Positions 36,341-48,187 of a DNA stretch of 64,000 nucleotides are shown in pieces. The notes under the pieces are model-generated. The model was not told where the DNA came from. It was given only the letters and a program-made list of their open reading frames with translations, and did no database searches. Source of the stretch: Medicago truncatula (Eukaryota > Streptophyta > Magnoliopsida > Fabales > Fabaceae); assembly GCF_003473485.1 (NCBI RefSeq), contig NC_053048.1, positions 32,546,755 through 32,610,754 of the forward strand, written 5' to 3'. How positions within the stretch are numbered: position 1 is the stretch's first letter; each line of letters opens with the position of its first letter. The position numbers and the translations under genes were made by a program.

Positions 36341-39300
36341 CAACAAAGTTTCTTTTGCTCTCAATTATTCTTCATAATAGCAGCAATCTCAGCATTGGTT
36401 TCATCTTGCTTCTTTGTCATTTCACTTTGCTTGGCCAAATATTCTTCATGTTGTTGCTTTAATTTCAATTCAAGTTCTTCCGATTTCCTTATTTGAGCTT
36501 CTTGGATGATTCTATGTTATCATTAAATTTATGTCTCAAATAGAATGATTTAATTAGAAATCATTTTTTTATCCAAAAATTCGAAATTATACATACCTAT
36601 GAAAAAAATAGAAATTTTGTAAAGATAAGTTAGTATATATCTAGGTGTATGTGTGCGACAAAAGAGAAAAAGAGTAGAAATTATACCTATGAAAAATAAA
36701 TTTTCGGTAATAATGCTTCTTCAATTTTATTTTTTTTGTTATTTTATTTTTGTGGTGGTCGGGGTTCGAACCCGGACCTTGTATATTATTATGCATTATC
36801 CATACCAACTAACTGAGCTAAGCTCACAAACACAAAAATAAGTTATTATATATTTGGATGTATGTGTGCGAAAAAGAAAAAAAAAAAACTAAACGTGTAT
36901 CTAAGGTTTTTCTCATTTATGTCAATTGGTGTTAGAATCAATCTACAGATGAGTCAATTGGCTATCACCTTTACTATATTTTGATCAACTAGATGAATTT
37001 AATCATCAAGAAGAATAACTAAGAACTTTCTTTTTCTTAGAAAATGAGAATTATATATTTTTAAAGGGGTTCAATCGATTTATAAAAATAAAAAACAAAG
37101 TAAGAAAGTGATTTTATTTATTTATTTAAAGAGAGCATGCGACTAGGATTCATACAACTTTCGACGAAATAGCCACCAATTAATTACTCCTAATTAAATA
37201 AGAAAATTTTTGGAGTATTTTTTATCTCAATATTATTAGAAAGAGAGAAAACGATTTTTTTTCTTTTCTGAATGACATTTATATTCTTAATTTGATTTTT
37301 ATAAGAGTTTAAAAGTCGTGGACTAATTCAAATCAATTTTGGATATACAACCAATGAAAACACTTGGAAGTTAACATCATAATTCTTTTTTATTTTTTTT
37401 TAACCTAATATAACAATTTTGAGTGTTTTCATTAATTGTGTGTGTAAACTTAGTTTGAAGGAACACTCCACCATCTTTATACTCTTTTTGATAAAGTTTA
37501 TATATATTGTCAATGTAAACATTTCTTACATTTTTTTTTTGTCACAGGAACATTTGTTACTATGCTAATCAATCATAACCCTTAGTCATTAATAACATTT
37601 GAGTTTTTTTTGTCACAACTACTATAGATTCACACACATTTTTTTAAACTAGATATCCGATTCAAGAGATGATTAATATGAAAGATCCATTCTCACCGTT
37701 CATCTGCATAGTTCATTTGAAGTCAGAATTTTGCTTTGTATGACTAACCCGTCAAAATTGACATCGGAGAAATCGAACTTGAAACTTTGAGATAAACATT
37801 CTCCAATATACCAAGCCAACACTTTCAGGTCTATCCAATTGGTATTAAGAGGAAACAAACCGACCTTGCAGAGGCACTCTTTAAAGCTAGAGCATTGCTC
37901 TGCACAAATTCACATGTATGATTTCAATTACCACTAACCATAGAGCTACTGATATTGGGGAAGATTATATTCAAAAACAAATTATTGGGGAAGAAAGACG
38001 AACGACTTAGATATAATTGAAATAAGATAACTGGTTTTTTTTAATCAATAAGTTAATGAGTCATGCTAACAAATGTCCTTATGACATTTGTTCAGAAACT
38101 GAAAATGGAAACAAGTGATAAATTCTAGGTATAAAAAATTAATTTTTAAAGTTTTAAGATTTAAAAGTTTTAAGATGTTGAATGCATCATTTTTAACATA
38201 AAACTTCTTTTTTAAATCCCATATCAAGTGCCCTTAGGAGTAAGAGTAAGAAAGTAAATTTGTTCACGTTCATGGCCACCACACCATTTAGCTGTCTAAA
38301 ATTGCATAGTAGTTGTAGCAACTAGAAATGGCATGGACAAGTGGGAACACACACATGTTGATAAAAATTTCCCCCCTCACGTGCACCAAAATATGGGTCA
38401 AAGTGTTAATTTTGACCATTGCCAATTGTGGCATGGTGATCACGAATAGTTTGAGACTTTGAAGTTATGAACAAAGTGAAAAACGAAATCAAGATAAAAG
38501 ATTTTGGCTCTTCACATTAAAGTGATAAAAAGGTCTCTTGCAAATTGAGACATAAACATATAGATTATGAGGCTGCTTTTGCTTGTGGAAAAAAGGGTAT
38601 GCGACTATTGCATATGGGGTTGTGTGGTGGGTAGGGCATGCATATATGTCACATGGCATGAAAAAAACTGTGATATCATAGCTTACGATTTATCATGCAA
38701 GTTGATCATTTATTTCTTCTATATGTACTTTCTTTAGAGAACGTATCATTCATTATATTCGACCCTTCATGGATCCACGAAATTTCTGATCAATAAATAC
38801 TTTCTCACCCTATAATTTGCAATAAAGTATGCCTTAAAAAAAATAGTTGCAATAAATTATAATTTAGTAAAAATAATAATATGGAACCAAGGAGGTTTAT
38901 ATAAAAAAGAGCAACCAACAAAAATACAAGTTTGGTCTAGTGAAATCAATAATTTGACTATCACACCACGACAATCAAAATTTAAATCGCATTTGAAACA
39001 AATGAAATGACACATTTAGTATAATTAGCTCAAGTAGAGGAACATATAAAAACCCGAAATAAATAAAAAAGAAGTTTGAAGGATTGTATTCACCCATGCA
39101 AAGATGTAGAGATGACAAATGGGCCAATAATTATTAGGTTAAAAAATGTTCACAATAGGTCAAGGAAACGTGTGATTAGAAATTTGAATTGAAATATGAT
39201 ATCATGTAGTATAATCAAACTCCCTAAAATATAATGTTAAATTACAAAAGATAGTTTAATTTCTGTCAACAACTAGACATAATTATCATGCCAGCCAAAC

Positions 39301-39529
39301 TTTACAATTGGACGATTGAGCAATCAGGTGAAGAGTCCCTTCGACTGAATGAAGGATAGGCGATGCTAGAGCAGCCAAACGAGGAAACTGTTTCTTTATC
39401 AAGGTCACTAAATTAGAACATGGTTTGTCAAATGCTCAAAATTTAGTGACCATCAGAGTGGAAGTGGACAATGATGCATAACTGACAACATCTTTCACTA
39501 GACAATAAATTGACATATGGATACATGAC
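36341..39529. other. Long AT-rich intergenic region
   Basis: No coding gene seen. It contains the SINE copy at 36750-36835, and at 37640-37880 a degraded repeat (TCCGATTCAAGAGATGATTA...GACATCGGAGAAATCGAAC) also represented at 22760-22910 in a ferritin intron. At 38055-38090 a short palindrome AACAAATGTCCTTATGACAT is present but no element ends were found. The remainder is homopolymer-rich. Confidence 0.45.
36750..36835 (-). mobile_element. tRNA-derived SINE copy
   Basis: The minus strand reads GTGAGCTTAGCTCAGTTAGTTGG (A-box-like region), ATAATGCATAATAATATAC and GGGTTCGAACCCCG (B box). The head of the element matches the copies at 46996 and 62269. Confidence 0.7.
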
Positions 39530-39760
39530 ACCGTGTATCATGTCTCCAAACAACTTGCTGACATTGTGAAACCCATGATTCAAAATGAGTTTCAAGAAGC
39601 CAAAGATTTGGAGGATGTGCAAGCCAATTCTGATGACATTCGGTTACCAACATTCCACAAGGTAGGCGGTATAGCCAATATCATGCATGTGTTATTCAAC
39701 AAAGCTAGTCAATTATTGCATGGATATGGCCTCAACAGGTCAATGGCTGAGGAAACATAA
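39530..39760 (+). pseudogene. Unrecognised coding-like fragment
   Basis: An open frame whose text looks like real protein: YHVSKQLADIVKPMIQNEF, EAKDLEDVQANSDD, LPTFHKVGGIANIMHVLFNK, then LLHGYGLNRSMAEE and a stop. It has no ATG at the start of the similarity (the first codon of the frame is GTG) and no clear splice donor. Upstream text (39400-39520) is broken by stops. I cannot name the family. It is probably the last exon of a decayed or captured gene. Confidence 0.4.
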
Positions 39761-40605
39761 ATTTATCATGTTATCTTTATGCTTTTATTTATGAATTTCT
39801 TAGTGTTGCTCAAAAGCCAAAAACAATTGTTCCTAACACATTCTATTGGATTATTTAGTGAACTCACAAGTAAGAAACATAGTTCCTCCTTCAGTGTTAA
39901 CCACTTGAAGCAAAGGGAATCACAATTGAGGAAACTCAACCGACCTCGAATAATTTCAGCTTTCGTAAAAAGTTGCAATAGTTTATTTGTCCCTTAGTCT
40001 ATTTTTAAACACGGAACAAATTGCTTATTTAAATATGTTCATATGAAATAGGCTAACATATCATATCATACTTTCAAAAAGCTAGACTCATGCCTATGAT
40101 ACTAGTTTATGAAAGATTAGAAACAAGGCTTATATTTTTATTTTATTTTTTACAAGTCAAACTTTTACTTTTTAAAACCTAGCATGACCTCACTTGTTCC
40201 CGTCCATAATCACATTGTTTCACACATTCACGAACAATATTATCTTTTTGTTTCTCAAAACTTCTCATCATCGAAAGTAATTATATTTAAGATGTATCAA
40301 ACTCTGAACATGTGTATTTCTCTCAACTAAGATTGAAATCTTGATCCACATCCACTTTAGTAGTCATCTCCTTCCGCTAGACCCAACCTCATTGATGTCC
40401 CAAAATAACATTTTACTCCAATTTTACATGCATATCCTTTAATCTTTTATGAACATGTGTTTCATACTATCAACTTGCACACTTGATTAAAAGTTGGGCC
40501 CATGTTGTTTAACACATATCACATCCCACATGAAATTGGCTAGCCTTTTTCAACTTTTGAAGATTCAATCCAACCGTACATCTCTTCACTATCACAAAAT
40601 TTTGC
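39761..40605. other. PYL upstream region
   Basis: Spacer between the coding-like fragment and the PYL gene. No coding signal. The last 350 bases are C/A-rich compared with the preceding AT-rich DNA. Confidence 0.4.
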
Positions 40606-40612
40606 TATATAT
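40606..40612 (+). promoter_or_regulatory. TATA box of the PYL gene
   Basis: TATATAT in the context TTGCTATATATGAAC, about 340 bases before the ATG, implying a leader of roughly 310 nt. The leader contains no upstream ATG that I can find. Confidence 0.5.
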
Positions 40613-40844
40613 GAACAAATAAATAAAATCCAATAACTACAAAACTAACTGAAATACTGAACCTTGTCCTTCCTCCTTTGTCCTTTCAAAAAACCTCCAC
40701 TTATTTAACTTCTCTCCTTTCTTTTCCAAAGACACCAAAACCATCCTTTCATTCATTCACATTCTCAAACCTCAAAATAAAAAAAAACATCATATCAAGT
40801 ATCAACAACATCATCAAATCAAGCACTCGAGATCACAGACTAAT

Positions 40845-40926
40845 CTTGATCGTCAGAGTGTTTGCAGGCACATCATCTAAAACACTTGATCGTCGGTCGC
40901 AGTGTTTGCAGGTACACCATCTGAGC
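40845..40926 (+). repeat. Direct duplication in the PYL 5' leader
   Basis: Two adjacent copies of about 35-40 bases: CTTGATCGTCAGAGTGTTTG at 40845 and CTTGATCGTCGGTCGCAGTG at 40885, each continuing TTTGCAGGYACAYCATCT. A tandem duplication within the untranslated leader. Confidence 0.75.
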
Positions 40927-40951
40927 ACAAGTTGTTCTTGAATAACAAAAT

Positions 40952-41512
40952 ATGTTACCAAACCCAACAACCACCGTCCCCGACGCCATCGCCCGCTACC
41001 ACACCCACGCAGTCTCCCCCAACCAGTGTTGCTCCGCCGTCATCCAACATATCGCCGCACCCGTCTCCACCGTCTGGTCCGTCGTCCGTCGCTTCGACAA
41101 TCCACAAGCCTACAAACACTTCGTCAAAAGCTGCCATGTCATCCTCGGAGACGGCAACGTCGGCACTCTCCGTGAAGTCCGTGTCATCTCCGGCCTCCCC
41201 GCCGCCGTCAGCACCGAACGTCTCGAAGTCCTAGACGATGAACGTCATGTCATCAGCTTCAGCATGATCGGTGGCGATCACCGTCTTGCTAACTACCGTT
41301 CTGTCACCACTCTCCACCCTTCTCCGATCTCCGATGAAGATGGCAACCACCGCTCCGGCACGGTGGTTGTTGAGTCCTACGTTGTTGATGTTCCACCGGG
41401 AAACACCACTGAAGATACATGTGTCTTTGTTGATACTATTCTTCGGTGCAACCTTCAATCTCTCGCGAAATTTGCTGAGAATTTGGCTTCAACGAGATCA
41501 AATCAACGATAA
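40952..41512 (+). CDS. Abscisic acid receptor, PYR/PYL/RCAR family (PYL4/5/6-like)
   Basis: Single-exon gene for a 186-residue soluble START/Bet v1-fold protein. The hallmarks of ABA receptors are present: pocket lysine K59 in HFVKSC, gate loop SGLPA (80-84), ERLEVLDDE strand (89-97), latch HRL (110-112) and E141 in VVESY. It ends with the long C-terminal helix (CVFVDTILRCNLQSLAKFAE). On binding abscisic acid the gate closes and the receptor inhibits clade A PP2C phosphatases, releasing SnRK2 kinases. The longer N-terminal extension and lack of introns fit the monomeric PYL4-6 group. The coding region is GC-rich, unlike its AT-rich surroundings, which is common for this gene group. All key residues are intact. 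Confidence 0.96.
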   Translation: MLPNPTTTVPDAIARYHTHAVSPNQCCSAVIQHIAAPVSTVWSVVRRFDNPQAYKHFVKSCHVILGDGNVGTLREVRVISGLPAAVSTERLEVLDDERHVISFSMIGGDHRLANYRSVTTLHPSPISDEDGNHRSGTVVVESYVVDVPPGNTTEDTCVFVDTILRCNLQSLAKFAENLASTRSNQR

Positions 41513-43404
41513 ATTCATCGTAAATTTTCTTCTCTTTATTTTTTTTTTAACTTTATGATTTTTACTCGTTTTGCTACAATTTTTTACTTGTAATAATATT
41601 AGTGATTAAGTTGCTATATATTTTTGTTTTTATTTTTATTATTGCTAGGTTTTGCAAGTTTGTGTTGCCAGAGAGAAAATGAAACTAGGGTTAATTTATT
41701 TATGTAATGTTCGTGTAATCTTTGTTCTCATTGTACTAATTTTCATTAGAAAATGAAACTAGGGTTAATTTATATTCTATGGTAATTAATTAATGATTCA
41801 TTTTAAAAGGAGAAATGCACCGACTAATAGTAATACTATAATATATGTACTTGATAAATTAATTGGATTCACGAGTTTGTGTGAGTTGATTATTATAGCT
41901 ACAAGTAGTTGTTTTGTAACTTTGGGTATTGGTGATGATTGATGTGAATGATAAGTTTCTATCACATGAAATGGTGAGAGCTTTTGAATTTTAAGCTTTC
42001 CATAAGTTAAGGCGAATGTGACGATGGCTATGATTTTGGATGCAACTTGAGGTATGGGGGTGGGGTGGTTCTGTTTGTGCCTTCACTTTCTGTCTACTTT
42101 GCTTAAAATCAATCTATGTGATCATTTTATTTTTACCATATAGTTCTCATCATCATAATTCAACTTACAAACTGTAGCAATTAATAGGAGTATATATGAA
42201 TAGATATATATGCTTGCTATTAGGTAAATTTTTGAAGCATGAGTTAATTTTTTTATGTATAAATTTTCTTTTAAATAATCATCTTTATATATTTGAATGA
42301 GTTCTTTTTATTGAATTGAGTAAGTAATATATAGTGGGATTAATATTATTACACCATACACCAACATGATATTGAGAAAGTTGGTGACATAGCTCTTCCA
42401 TAGAAAAAGAGTTAAGTTTTGGAGTCGTTGATCTGAGTCACAGTCTAACTCTTAATAAAAATGATCAGATAAACTGGCTGTTAGAATCGAGAATTAATCT
42501 GACAATCAATCTAAAGGGTTTAAGACATATGTTGTATTTGGGTGCTAAAATTAGGTCAAAGATTTTAATCATGGTGAGTTAGAAAATAAATTACATTTAT
42601 CATAATAAAAAAGAGTATGTGTTTTTTTGTTTTGTTTAAAAAAAGTGATAAATATGGAATAAACGTGGATATATAATGAGCAATTAAATGTAAATGTAAC
42701 ATCACATCTTAAATGCAAATGTAAATTGTAATGCATTCTTTGAAATCTTATTTTACTTATCAATCAAGCAATTGAAACCCACACAAAAAGAAATTCTTTA
42801 CTTTCACTCTCCCCCAACATTATTATTGTTCACATTCACAACAAGTTGGGCTACTAGCTACTAATTAAATTGACATTAACTAGATTCAGAAAAGAAACAA
42901 ATTAATACATAGAATTAATGTATAATATAATGTAGCTTAGCTGTATTCAGCTGTAACATGACTTTGTTTGGGTTTTTCAAAGAATGTATATTCCCTTAGT
43001 TCCAAACCATCCATGACACAATAAATTATCATTTACGCAAAGACAGAAAAAGACATGCAAGTTGCAGCATAATAATAGTACTATTTTGCTGTTGCTCAGC
43101 CACATAGGGTTTATTTAATTCGAATAAAAAAGAAGCAAAATCAAAAGAAATGAAATGTCGTTCATAGCATGGGTTAGTTTTGAATAAATCAGTGGTACGT
43201 CGTCGTCAGATTATGCAAGTTGATGAGCAAGTGGGAGGGATAAGTTAAACATATTTAAACAACGAGAGAGAGAGAGAAAAATACTCTTCATGAATGATCC
43301 TCGTGCAGTGTAGTTTCTACCCCTACCCCTTTATTTCGTTGACTATTATAGAAATTATTCTTTTTTTATTTTATTTGAATGGAGAGATTATTCTTAAAAT
43401 ACAT
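41513..43404. other. Intergenic spacer after PYL
   Basis: Contains the PYL 3' UTR, in which GAAAATGAAACTAGGGTTAA occurs twice (about 41677 and 41750). After that it is AT-rich with no recognised gene or element. Confidence 0.5.
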
Positions 43405-43547
43405 ACACCTTCCTTCCTTTCGTTAATATAAGTAAAAGGTTCATTCATTTAATGATGTATGTAGTTTATAATAAAGACTATGTACATTATTAAATGAATA
43501 AATCTAAAATGTAGAGTTTTGTTTATAATAGTAGACCGGAGGGTGTA
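43405..43547. mobile_element. Stowaway-type MITE, second copy of the 2896 family
   Basis: Shares TTCATTCATTTAATGATGTA, the AGACTA palindrome and AATGAATAAATCTAAAATGT with the element at 2896-3046. The ends are more diverged (CTTCCTTCCTTTCG / GACCGGAGGGTGTA). Confidence 0.6.
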
Positions 43548-43651
43548 TATAAATATATGCCTACTTAAAATACATTTCTTTTTTTAATAGACAATTTGGT
43601 TTCAAAATGAATTTTTTTAAGAGCCATACATTTTGTCTCTTAAAAAAAAGT

Positions 43652-44010
43652 TTAATAGCAGTTTTGACCCTTAAATATCACGAAGTTGCGATTTTAATTC
43701 CATAATAAAAGAAATTACAACTCATAGCAGTGTTGTTGAAGAAGAGATAGACGAGAGAGAAGAGAAATGAGTTTTCTTTTTTCTTTTTATTTTTTTTTAA
43801 TTAAAACATTACATACGTGGCAATTTTATTTATTTTTAAATTAAAAATTACACACGTGACGTTCATGTGTGTGTTGAAATGGTCAAAGCTGGTATGGGGT
43901 CAAAACTGCAAAAAAGACAATACTTAGAAGACTAAGTTATAATTTATTTTATTAGAAGGTCAAAATCACAATTTTATAATACTTAGGGGCTCAGAACTGC
44001 TATCAAGCGA
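43652..44010. mobile_element. Foldback MITE with about 50-bp inverted ends
   Basis: The left arm TAATAGCAGTTTTGACCCTT...GCGATTTTAATTCC is mirrored by the right arm GGTCAAAATCACAATTTTATAA...CTCAGAACTGCTATCAAGC. It is about 360 bp and non-coding. One arm of the same family is at 8740-8858. Confidence 0.65.
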
Positions 44011-44269
44011 AAAGAAAAAACAAACAACTATATATTAGTCACAAAAGCAATGGTTTCTTCAAACAAGAATAGAAAGAAAAAAAGAAAAAAAAAAAGAGAA
44101 AAAACGAAAAAATACTTGTTTTCCTAAACAAGTAAAAGGTATCGGATATTTAACTCCAATATAATTTTGGCATACATATGTGCACAAACAATTTGGAAAT
44201 TTTGAAAACCATGCCCTCAAGAGGCGAAATAATGAGGTCTAAAGCATGCTCTACTTTGGCTTATGAATT

Positions 44270-44440
44270 TGAGTTTTGCTCGAATGTCTATTGAACAAGA
44301 TAGCAAGTTAGTGGTAGATAACATTACGAGTATACCTACTCATAAGTCAGAGTTTGATATGCTATTTTATATGCTTGTAAAAAATTTATGTTCTCTTTTT
44401 CAAATTTTATGATAAGTTTTATTTAAAGACAAACCAACAA
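44270..44440 (+). mobile_element. LINE (L1) RNase H fragment
   Basis: A short reading MSIEQDSKLVVDNITSIPTH then KSEFDMLFYM resembles the middle of the L1-type RNase H domain (DCKxVVDNI pattern). It is very short and isolated. Confidence 0.35.
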
Positions 44441-46995
44441 TATGACTCCTTTATTAGTTTGAACGACATTGTCTTATGCTAATCATTAAATTTTTTATTA
44501 TATTACTTCTTACAATATTTCTAACTTGATTAATGAAATGAGTTAACTTTGTTACCTTAATTAAAAAGAATAACAAGCTCTATTAAATAATTGTATGAAA
44601 TGAATCATATATAACGCAAAAAATGGAACGTGATAGCATAATAGTTCTTAGAATTACGCTATTAATAGCCACACAACATATAACGGGGCAGTTTGTACCT
44701 CTTAAAAATACTATTTTAAAGTTAAATAAAAGCGCAAAAATTGATCTTGTCAGACTAGAGATTTATTGATGATTGTGTGTTGATGACCTTTGATTGTAGG
44801 ACCTTTGTCAGCAACCTTATTCTTGGACAAAAGAGGTGGTACATACAATGAAACTCCAACGCTCAAGTTAGTAATAAGCACCATATATTTATTAGGTAAT
44901 TTAAGGTACAAAATGTGTGTATCTAGATCAATGTCCTTAAAGTTGGTAATTTTATAGTGGTTTTAGGGTTTTGATCCTTGAACCTTTACCTTGATAGCTA
45001 TCATCGGGGAACAGTTGTAAGCAAACTATAAGAAAATTTAATTGAATTCGAACAAGATGACCCATATTGTCCTAAAGGGTAGTTATTCAAGTGTGATGCA
45101 GGGAAGCGTTCATGTTCAGGGACGGATCTCCCTTGAGACCCATGGGAGCCATGTACCCCAAATATATCTATATTTATCATATTATGCATATCATTAGTAT
45201 TAATTTCCGGTTGTTGTAGTGGAAACATGGTTTTACAATGATACATAGATCGCGTGTTTGTTATATTTTTAGGCTGCATAAAAGCAAATTAATCCACTAG
45301 ACCCAATTAATTATTCTGATATTGACTTCACTATATGGCTTCTGCGTTGCTTCCTTCCTTTTGGTCAATTTGACAAAGTCAATGTAGTAATTATTTTTCA
45401 AGTTCGAAGTACAAGTATCAAATTAATATATTTTTGTTCCATAGCTTTTTTCTATTATCCTCTTCAGCCCGTTGATAAAGGAAGAAGTAGCTAGCATCTT
45501 TACAAAATGTAATTTGATAGGTGCATGCATTCATTCTCTCGCAAAGCTAACCCTATCATAATAAAGAAGAGTGAAAATGAGAAAAAAAACGTGAGAAAAC
45601 ATATGAATGGAGAAAGAAAAAAAAAAGAGAAAGCTGTAAAATAGTAACCTACTAAGAGCATTCCAATGGGGTAGCATACTAAACCTTGATACCAAGTAGA
45701 TGTCCTTTAAAGAAATGAAGATTAATGTAATAAATATTATAAAATCTACATATATTTTCAAAGTGGTAGTTTTGTGTATTCTATTGCAATGGATTGTTGG
45801 ATCGGATTTTTTATTTCTCTATAAAAGAGTGATATTTAAACAACTAAAATATGACAACTTTTAAGACAACAATATAAAAATAAACATAAATAAAATTTTA
45901 TTTTAATTACAATAGAAAGAAAAAAAATTATTATTAAATTGACAATCATATAAAAATACATATGATATCAGAAAACGTTTGTGTTATCAAAATAACTTTT
46001 TTCAATTATATATAATTGATTATCTAAAAAAGAAATTTCCACCAAAATCTATCCTTTTTAAAAAGGACAGACTCACTTACAATAAACAAAAAACCAATCC
46101 ATTAACAAATGGGGTTTATGGGGCCACGCACATGTTAATTACTTATCTTCATCCGTACCATCTCTACTAACATCAATGAATGTTTCTTATACTTAAATTG
46201 TTTGGGAGATAACTTTCAAACATAATTTTTTTCTTATTCTAAAGCCTTCTTTAATTCAAGTAATATATATCTTTCAAATGTTAGTTTTTTAGAATAAAGA
46301 ACAAATAACTGAGGCTAGAGGAACATTTTGACTTGTTAAAAAAAATAGGCTAAAGGAACAAATTAATGCATAGATTATTGAGTCACTATACATAGAGCCG
46401 ACCCAATAAACTTAAAAAATAAGTGACGTCTAAAACAAGTTTTGATATATGACATTTTTTGTGTGCGTATGAAGTCGTTTTACTTATAAAATTCTATAAA
46501 ATTTATTATTTTTTGCTGGTAGCTTAAAGCAAAGGTTTTAACGGCCTTACTCTCGAACCGACCTTGACTATACAAACCATACTAAGGGTACTATCCATTT
46601 TTTTATATTTAATATGTATCCTTTCAATCTCAGTTCTTTTGTGGTAAAAAAAAATCGTATCATTTAAACGTCAAAATACAAATGCTATATGTAATACATG
46701 GTATATGTTTATTTTTATCTTTTTATGAGTTTTTACACTATAATTTACAAACATTTTAAAAATAAATAGAAAAATCAAATAACTTTGTATTTGATATCAA
46801 AATTTTGATGTCAAGCAATAATGCATAACAAAGTGTCATTTCTTTTGAATTATAAAGCTAAAGCTAATCGATCACCAATTATCATCCATGAGTACAAAAA
46901 TATGTCAAAAAAAATAAATAATCAATAGCCGATTGCATTGACACAAATGATTAAAAATAAATAATCAATAGTGATTTGAGTTTTAATTAAAAATT
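44441..46995. other. AT-rich intergenic region
   Basis: No gene supported; the open frames here look random. At 45655-45795 lies a hAT-like MITE with ends AAGAGCATTCCAATGG and CTATTGCAATGGATTGTT (GAGCATTCCAATGG type). The rest holds nothing I recognise. Confidence 0.45.
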
Positions 46996-47130
46996 ATGGT
47001 CCCGTGAGCATAACTCAGTTGGTAGGATAATGCATTATTATATGCAGGGGCTGGAGTTCGAACCCCGAACACTCCACTTATTCACCATATAAGGTGAATT
47101 ATAGCAACTAAGCTACCTAACAAAAAATAA
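46996..47130 (+). mobile_element. tRNA-derived SINE copy, nearly full length
   Basis: Starts GGTCCCGTGAGCATAACTCA (A-box region, tRNA-like), then GGATAATGCATTATTATATG, the B box GAGTTCGAACCCCGAA, CACTCCACTTATTCACC, a short hairpin (CACCATATAAGGTG), AACTAAGCTACCTAAC and an A-rich tail. It has the same architecture as 62269-62407. Confidence 0.8.
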
Positions 47131-47162
47131 AAAAATTATGTAACACACACATATATATATAT

Positions 47163-47452
47163 GAGATTTGCTAGAACACACCCACTAGTTTTTATGTGGG
47201 AGTGTTTTAGCAAGCTACACCTTAAGGTGCATTTAACTGCTTTTTAGTTATAACTTGCTAAAACACACCTTCTAAAAAATAAGTGGGTGTATTCTAGCAA
47301 ATGCCTATAGGAGTTGCTAACATACACCCACTTATTTTTTAAGAAGGTGTGTTTTAGCAACATTCACCTTAAGGTGTATTAAACAACTTTTTAGTTATAT
47401 CTTTGCTAAAACACACCTTAATAAAAACTAGTAGGTGTATCTTAGCAAAACC
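47163..47452 (+). mobile_element. Tandem dimer of 143-bp foldback elements
   Basis: Two units, 47163-47305 and 47310-47452, each 143 bp and separated by TATA. Each unit has inverted ends (TTTGCTAGAACACACCCAC against the complement of GGGTGTATTCTAGCAAA). In the middle each has the same asymmetric text in the same direction (ACCTTAAGGTG, then CTTTTTAGTTATA and TTGCTAAAACACACCTT), so the units are head to tail. The whole lies inside an (AT)n tract. Paired units could also fold on each other, making one long hairpin of about 290 bases. Non-coding. Confidence 0.75.
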
Positions 47453-48039
47453 ATATATATATATATATTATGTAAAGTTTATTGTAAATATTCAACGAGG
47501 TTGATGATTCTTCTTGGTCTTGCATGAAATGTATCTCCCTAATATGTTCAACCTCCACGGGTAGGAATCTATATATGTTCATGCCTGTTTGTATTTTTAT
47601 ATGTATAAACTCCGATCTAATTGTAATTTCCGATCCAGTTTTGTTTTCTTCAGAAATATGAGCTTTATTTAAGAGTCATGTTGAGCAATCATCATACTTG
47701 TGCTCCTTGTACTTGCTTCACCTATTTTCTTAATTATATATATATTTTAAAAAATATGAAGAACAAATGAATGATATATATATTATTAAAAATTTATCTA
47801 CCCGATGCATGGAAAAAGAAGCTCCTTATAAAAAATTTTCAATGTCATTTTATTTGTGTATCACAATTTATTTTTTGGTCAAAATTTGTGTATCAACTTA
47901 ATTATGTGAATGTTTTGCATGTTGGATCCTCTCAGCCTTGGCTGGAAGTGGCATTCTGGTGTTGGTCTTTTGTTAACTTTGCTTGGACTTCAATTTTGGG
48001 TCTGTTCTAGGTACCCATTTACGTGTGAATGTTTCTTTT

Positions 48040-48187
48040 TCCACCTCCCGTGCTTTTTAGAGGCTCTTGGTTTGTCCGAATTTTAAAATTTGAACATGTA
48101 AAAAAGGCGCAAAGCCTCTCATTTTCACACGTTCAAATTATACAATATGGACAAACCAGAAACCTTTGAGAAACATGAGGAATGAGA
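48040..48187. mobile_element. Foldback MITE, about 148 bp
   Basis: The left arm CTTTTTAGAGGCTCTTGGTT, TGTCCGAATTTTAAAATTTG and AACATGTAAAA is mirrored by CACGTTCAAATTATACAATA, TGGACAAACCAGAAACCTTT and GAGAAACATGAGG. The arms are about 60 bases with a short loop (GGCGCAAAGCCTCTC). Outer border approximate. Confidence 0.6.

Noticed and set aside
38055-38245. Fifth Mutator-like MITE with palindromic end AACAAATGTCCTTATGACAT
   Set aside because: A palindrome is seen at one side only; no partner end or 9-bp duplication was found.
40678-40941. Upstream 87-codon frame in the PYL leader
   Set aside because: It begins with TTG, not ATG, and there is no ATG upstream of the PYL start within the leader.
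46996-47070. Functional tRNA gene
   Set aside because: A- and B-box-like text is present but the acceptor stem does not pair and the body continues as a SINE; same for 62269.
47771-48010. 79-codon frame with Trp-rich end
   Set aside because: No family resemblance, no signal peptide of convincing form, and it borders a MITE; looks like chance.
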